DNA of 11,783 nucleotides from NCBI GenBank assembly GCA_032353305.1, contig JAUCNG010366373.1, positions 1-11,783 on the forward strand. Direction: 5' to 3'. The position numbers were made by a program, and so were the translations under genes. This DNA is from Cephalothrix spiralis (taxonomy: Eukaryota > Nemertea > Palaeonemertea > Archinemertea > Cephalotrichidae). Within the stretch, counting starts at the first letter, position 1, and each line of letters opens with the position of its first letter. Of the stretch, positions 7,268 to 11,783 are shown piece by piece. Under the pieces are notes generated by a model. It was not told where the DNA came from. It made no database searches and worked only from the letters and a program-made list of their open reading frames with translations.

Positions 7268-8567
7268 CTGTAAAAATAAATTAGAACTTAAAACAATTTA
7301 TATTTTATGCATCAATCCCACCAATAATCCCACTCATTACTCAATTAGAAGGAGGAAATATTATCTATCTTTCTGATGACGCCCAAATAGGCCAAAAATT
7401 TGATAATCCTCAAATTTACATTATACGGAGTCCGATAAACTTCCTATTACAGTGGTGTTGATCTTTTTTTTATTAAATCATAGGCAGATATGAGCGAGGG
7501 GCGGGTCACGAGAAATGTTAAATCTTTGACTTTTTAATCTGCGGTTTAAAAGAAGAAGATAAATTTTGAGTACTAAAAGGTCAAAGACATTTAACAGAGT
7601 GTGCGGGTCACAAGTCACAACCGAAAATGCGTACGAGGTTTCGCTCTGATGCCCCAGATTTTTATCAAAATTTTTTCAAGATTCCGCATATTTTATACCG
7701 AACTTCTGTGGAGATTTCTTGAATTCCACCATATTTTGCAGATTCCTGATCAGACCGAGTTTATACAGCAAAGGCGTATACCAGAATCCGACACTTTGAT
7801 TCCGCGACGTATAATCTGACGTAATCTCGTGGGTTCCTTTTTTATTGGGATAAAGTGTGTCCCAATAGAATGTATAACAGCCAGATGACATCATACTGTA
7901 AAAGGTACCCCCGAAAGAGCATGTTCTTCTCTCCCGAATAAAATAGATTTGGTGCAGATAGGTTCATGACTAAGGGAGCTACGATGATTCTTCCGAAAAA
8001 ATCTCTGGTTTCTTTGTCGCTAGCCATAATCCCATTATAAATCCAGCACCCCGTGCCTTAACACGTTTTTATCGTTTTGGCTGGACCCAGCAGTGAAACT
8101 TATATTTTTGAAAACAAGAGATCCTCCCGCATCAAGGCATATAAAAAATCAATCTATTGGACCCTTTTCGAGATCTGCGCATCCGCACTTCAATTTTTTC
8201 ACTGCGCATGCGCAAATCGAAAAAAACCAGCTGATTTGGGTATATTAGGGGCATATTTCTATCTGTCCGTAATACCGAGTTATTAAGCTGTGACGTCATT
8301 ATCATTGATTCGTTAATAACTCTGTAACGGTTGATTTTACGTCATATAATTGTATAACGGACAGATAGAAACATGCAACCAATCTACCCGAATCAGCTGT
8401 TATTTTTTCGATTCGCGCATGCGCAGTGCAAAAATTGAAGTGCGGATGCGCAGATCTCGAAAAGTAATTACTCGCAGTGATATGGTAATTCGTAATGGAG
8501 TCGCACTATGACGTCATCTAACTATAATACATTTTATTGGACTACACTATAGGGCTATTGATATTAC
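7268..8567 (-). other. VPS18 intron (1.3 kb)
   Basis: It lies between donor gtaatat next to 8568 and acceptor cag at 7268-7270. It hosts the MITE at 8164-8464. An imperfect inverted pair around 7510-7595 (gttaaatctttgac against gtcaaagacatttaac) has the phrase gcgggtcac repeated at 7501 and 7603. The stretch 7600-8060 is less AT-rich than its surroundings and has short open frames on the minus strand, including a RDFFGR phrase, but no clear gene. Confidence 0.7.
8164..8464. mobile_element. MITE with long terminal inverted repeats and NRF1-like sites
   Basis: The left end, cttttcgagatctgcgcatc (8164-8183), and the right end, gatgcgcagatctcgaaaag (8445-8464), are exact inverted copies. Pairing continues through cgcacttcaattttt, the gcgcatgcgca motif, cagctg and ctatctgtccgt to a centre near 8314, giving arms of roughly 110 bp with mismatches. 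It has no coding capacity. TGACGTCA occurs at 8291-8298 inside it. The octamer tattggac flanks at 8155-8162 and recurs at 8535-8542, but the second copy is 70 bp from the repeat end, so it is not a clean target duplication. Confidence 0.75.
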
Positions 8568-8726
8568 CTGATCCTCATTATTTTGCGCATGATCATATTG
8601 CACTAAAGCAGGAATTAATTGATCCGGGTTTAATTTTTGTCCCATTGCGATCCATGCATCAACTGTACTTTTTGGAATGTTCTGCATCAGTAAAGGTGAA
8701 TACTTGTAAAACAAAGATGGTTTATT
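8568..8726 (-). CDS. VPS18: VPS18 internal exon (CHC-repeat start)
   Basis: The 159-bp exon encodes 53 residues. Readable blocks are SLFYKYSPLLMQNIPKSTVD, AWIAMGQKLNPDQ and LIPALVQYDHAQN, corresponding to the LFYKFSP...VDA.IEMGxxLDxxQLIPALVNY block of animal VPS18. The minus-strand acceptor is ccttttttcag and the donor is ATCAG|gtaata. Both ends are phase 0, and it follows 11447-11526 without missing residues. It lies in the alpha-solenoid portion after the N-terminal beta-propeller. No disabling change is seen. Confidence 0.92.
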
Positions 8727-9021
8727 CTGAAAAAAGGTTAAAAATGGTTTAGGATTGAGATCAATATTAGAAGGGCTCGGCTAATGGATTGGGTATGAAA
8801 CGACCATAAATTTTCAATTTCTTAACCTCTTTGTGATCACGCCTGTTCCGGGTGAGAATCTTCGTCTATTTCCGACAATTCAACAGTGTTCAACAGTACC
8901 CGACACAAAGTTGACAGCCAAATGCCGAAGAGCCAAAAACATTTTGTTGAATTCAATTTTAAAGTAGGATACCAAAGAAAGGAGATTATTTCACACTATG
9001 GAGGATCATTCGAATAGTATC

Positions 9022-9077
9022 AGGACAATTCGCCCCAAGACAATACCGCACCGAGACAATTCGTCCAAAGACATTCG
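9022..9077 (+). repeat. degenerate 15-16-bp tandem repeat
   Basis: Four copies of a pattern like agacaattcgcccca start at 9022, 9038, 9053 and 9068. They are followed by looser relatives (aatcgacc, accagaacaagtcc) to about 9145. It is a short, diverged minisatellite. Confidence 0.6.
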
Positions 9078-9208
9078 TTTTTGCGCATGGGAGTGAATCG
9101 ACTAAACCGCGCGAATCGACCAAACAAGCACCAGAACAAGTCCAAAAGAATTACCGGATTCCAAGATGTTCATTTATATATTTACCGCACATTAAACATG
9201 ATTATCAT

Positions 9209-9342
9209 GTTTTAAACTACTCTGCGGACCTAGAGTTTATATCAAAACAAATTTTGATATTTTAAAGGGAATGACAGCGATTAGGAACGAGGATATCGCG
9301 GGGGCGCGCCGATAGCTCTTAATTTTCAGAGTAGTTTTAAAC
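9209..9342. repeat. small inverted-repeat unit of 134 bp
   Basis: gttttaaactactctg (9209-9224) is mirrored by cagagtagttttaaac (9327-9342) with one mismatch. The interior contains a GC-rich patch (cgcgggggcgcgcc, about 9297-9310). It may be a tiny MITE or a chance inverted pair; no target duplication was identified. Confidence 0.45.
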
Positions 9343-9940
9343 ACTCTAAAAACTATTTACTCTCCTTTCCTGTGATAAAACCGATTAAACCTTGTCATTT
9401 AAAGCTCATTAAATAAGTCTTTTAAATCATTTAATATATGATACTAGTATTTGGCAAGTTCAAGGTCAATTTGTGAATTACGCGTTGACCCGACTCGAGC
9501 GTTTAGTGACAGATCAGGATTTTTAATTTTTACAGTTTGACGATTGATACGCGCTAATTAATATGCACGAGAAACGTACTTGTACGGTTTCTGAGTGGTA
9601 AAAAAGGACGTGTAATGAATCTACGACCCGATACACGATTTTAGTCTGTAAAATTGATAAAAAGCTCATATTGGATTAATAGATGTGTGCACGTGTGGTA
9701 ATAAACATAATAAACGACATAAGAAGCTTTTCAAACCGGTTTATCAACGAATAGATTCAATTGGCTTACACAATTGGACGGAAAAATTGGTGAGGGCAAA
9801 TGTGCAAAATATATGTGCCCCCATATTATTCCTGGTAAAATGACAAATGAATCGGTATAGTACTTAGAATAGAATATTGATATTATCTATCAATGTTAGG
9901 ATTATCCAAACATTGATATTATGCTTTCCATAAAGGGATC

Positions 9941-10589
9941 GTACTGACTAAAACACGCAATGACCAAAAACCATCTAAACGATCAATAAACCACCAAAAA
10001 ATCGCATAAAACATAAATATAGAAAAAACAACAACCAATAATACGCAGCAACAAACAACCAATATGAATATAATATTGTAATCTTTATGTCAAAAAATAT
10101 ATAATTATGACTAAAGGTGGTTGCATTCTTTCCTGCAGTCGATATCTAAAATTTCAACCAGGTTTTCATGATGTATTTGTACTTTCCCATAAAAATATTC
10201 GGAATTTCCTGAACTGATATGCCTTATGTTTCTGTAGACATCAGTTAATAAAATCATGTCGTATGTTTTGATATGTATGTTAAGGTATCATTATACCCAG
10301 CATTATACGGTACCGGGTACTAGATTATATACCTCATTTACATACTACAATGTGTTACATAAACTTTTCTAAGAATAAGTTTTTAAATTTTGTGATTTTT
10401 GGTGTGTTTTTTTCGTAATTAATAAAGAAAACAGAAATAAGATCTCGTCAATGAGATGTATATAACCCATATATAACTACATGAATAATGGCCGGGTTTT
10501 TTAAACACACATTGTTTTTACTGTGTTTTATTTGGTGGTTTATTGTTGGTTTAGATGTTTTTTTGGTGGTTGCATGTTTTAGTCAGTAC
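9941..10589. mobile_element. 649-bp MITE-like element with ~70-bp terminal inverted repeats
   Basis: The left end, gtactgactaaaacacgcaa (9941-9960), is inverted at the right end, ttgcatgttttagtcagtac (10570-10589). Pairing continues through ccaaaaa...catctaaac and aataaaccaccaaa on both sides. The interior is AT-rich with no coding capacity. The nonamer taaagggat occurs at 9931-9939, one base outside the left end, and again at 10600-10608, ten bases outside the right end. This may be a displaced target duplication or part of a larger element. Confidence 0.7.
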
Positions 10590-11446
10590 ATGAATACGTA
10601 AAGGGATACTGACGATTTTGTGTTTTGCATCGAAACATCAACTATAACATATCTAAAACAATTCTATGGCCTCCCTGTTATTGTTTTTCCGGTAACATAG
10701 TTACCATAAAAGCTATATAATGGTTTTTCAAATAATGAACATGACAGTGACACTTTAATCAATGTATATGGATTAAATCACAAAAAATGAATCAATATGG
10801 ACACGAAATATGGAAATGACTGATTGCTTAGAAACAATGAAATGATAGTGTGAATTTCTTTCAGACCATAGGAATGACATAAGTATAAATATACAAGGAG
10901 CCCCCATAAAATTACCCTGACAGGCAAGGGTTGGTACGCGGCGCAATCTTATCACTAGGAACGAGTGCTGCCCCATACCATATTAGATTGGAGCAACCAG
11001 GGTTCTGAAATGTAACCTAGGGTCTTCAGCACAGTGCCATAAAATGTACAAAATAGATTTTGTTAAATTTAGCATAGAAAATATTATGAAATATATTTCG
11101 CCTCACCAAATCAGAAGCCTGTACTTCGCGATGTATTCGGTGGCCGGTACACTAATCGCGGCAAGGCTCAAGAGTTTTAGGTTCTTCACCTGTAAAAATC
11201 GTTTTTCAAGACGGCAAGGAGTTAAAGTGTCACCCAGGGCCACTCATTAAGCTATGTACTCACTCGTAATAGTCGCTTATGGGAAAACAATTAATGGTCC
11301 TAGGGCACACTTTAGATTTAATCCTTCAGCGAAATACATCAATCTATAGTTTGAAGTTATAATATTGGCTAATCATTAAAACATTATTCAGCTTGTATTG
11401 GTCAATAAATATATGAATTGAAAGAAATACAATGTACAAGAATTAC

Positions 11447-11526
11447 CTGACAATTTTTAATCAATACTTCTAGGGCATCTTCATAGTTAGCATGTTGAAT
11501 ATGATGATCAACTACTCTCTGATAAT
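11447..11526 (-). CDS. VPS18: VPS18 internal exon (after propeller)
   Basis: The 80-bp exon starts with AT completing a codon split by the intron (probably Asp, as in the family's DY sequence) and then encodes 26 residues: YQRVVDHHIQHANYEDALEV followed by LIKNCQ. This aligns with the animal VPS18 segment DYRxVVEHxxQHxxYExALxVL that precedes LFYKFSP. The acceptor is ctcttacag, the donor is TCAG|gtaatt, and the 3' boundary is phase 0. It is the most upstream VPS18 exon in this window; the N-terminal beta-propeller exons must lie to the right of base 11783. Confidence 0.88.
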
Positions 11527-11783
11527 CTGTAAGAGATATAATAATAGGTTTGATCATGAGCAGATTCAATAGCAAAAATGATGACAATGCCGTATTTTAT
11601 ACGTTTAGTTTTCGACCCCGCTGAACGAAAAATTAAAATAAATTTCCCGTCTCCATATGTAAAGAAATTGTCAGGTTTTAAGCCATGTTTGTAGTCCGGT
11701 AGCAGGTGGGGGGTAGGTACCACCTCGGGGGGGGCAACTTTTCATTGGTTGGATATAATAGATGGATGTCTGGAGCAGTCGAG
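11527..11783 (-). other. VPS18 intron, partial
   Basis: Sequence upstream of the first visible exon. It includes a G-rich patch around 11706-11734 (gtggggggtaggtaccacct, then eight consecutive G). An open minus-strand frame runs through it, but it does not match VPS18 and is not needed by the gene model. Confidence 0.55.

Larger units (their letters stand above)
8727..11446 (-). other. VPS18 intron (2.7 kb) rich in repeats
   Basis: It is bounded by donor gtaattc at the exon ending at 11447 and acceptor ttttttcag next to 8726. It contains a 16-bp degenerate tandem (9022-9077), a 134-bp inverted-repeat unit (9209-9342), a 649-bp terminal-inverted-repeat element (9941-10589), and a non-repetitive stretch around 10900-11260 with short unassignable open frames. 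No exon is required, as the flanking protein segments are contiguous. Confidence 0.75.

Noticed and set aside
10773-10976. 67-codon minus-strand frame
   Set aside because: No motif; sits within a VPS18 intron whose flanking exons already join in phase.
11044-11250. 68-codon plus-strand frame
   Set aside because: No domain or splice support; antisense to VPS18 intron sequence.
11508-11723. 71-codon minus-strand frame overlapping the start of a VPS18 exon
   Set aside because: It is in a different frame from the exon and has no VPS18 similarity; the good acceptor at 11527-11535 explains the exon start.

Overview
This is a piece of an animal nuclear genome. It is AT-rich and intron-containing, with no bacterial-style operons or ribosome binding sites, and most of it is non-coding and filled with inverted repeats and MITE-like elements. 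The two recognisable genes (an alpha-1,3-fucosyltransferase of family GT10 and the CORVET/HOPS subunit VPS18) place it in Metazoa. The intron sizes and NRF1-like (gcgcatgcgc) MITE would suit an invertebrate such as a marine deuterostome, but I cannot name the species.

Layout. Bases 93-165 hold a decayed tRNA-Ser-like sequence that lost its B box. Bases 277-3183 form one very large imperfect palindrome: two arms of about 1.43 kb (277-1703 and 1757-3183) around a loop of about 53 nt. Each arm has an outer unique part and an inner array of about 180-bp tandem units, most of which carry an ETS-like core (ACCGGAAGT) and a cAMP-response element (TGACGTCA). A more diverged direct copy of the outer arm lies at 3230-3450, outside the palindrome. 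It contains no convincing protein, so it looks like a non-autonomous foldback element.

Bases 4415-5167 (+) are a fucosyltransferase 3' exon with canonical GT10 motifs but one in-frame TAG at 4679-4681. Poly(A) signals follow. From 6145 to 11526 on the minus strand lie four consecutive VPS18 exons (26, 53, 47 and 45 complete codons). They join into an unbroken stretch of about 171 residues covering the clathrin-heavy-chain-repeat region. The N-terminal propeller exons should lie to the right of the window. The C-terminal RING exons were not found in 5168-6144 and should lie further left, so the fucosyltransferase exon and the foldback element may sit antisense inside a long VPS18 intron.

The VPS18 introns carry a 301-bp MITE with NRF1-like motifs (8164-8464), a 649-bp terminal-inverted-repeat element (9941-10589), a 134-bp inverted-repeat unit (9209-9342), short degenerate tandem repeats and a GC-rich hairpin. 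The two genes have no evident functional link beyond position: VPS18 works in endolysosomal tethering and the fucosyltransferase in Golgi glycan synthesis.
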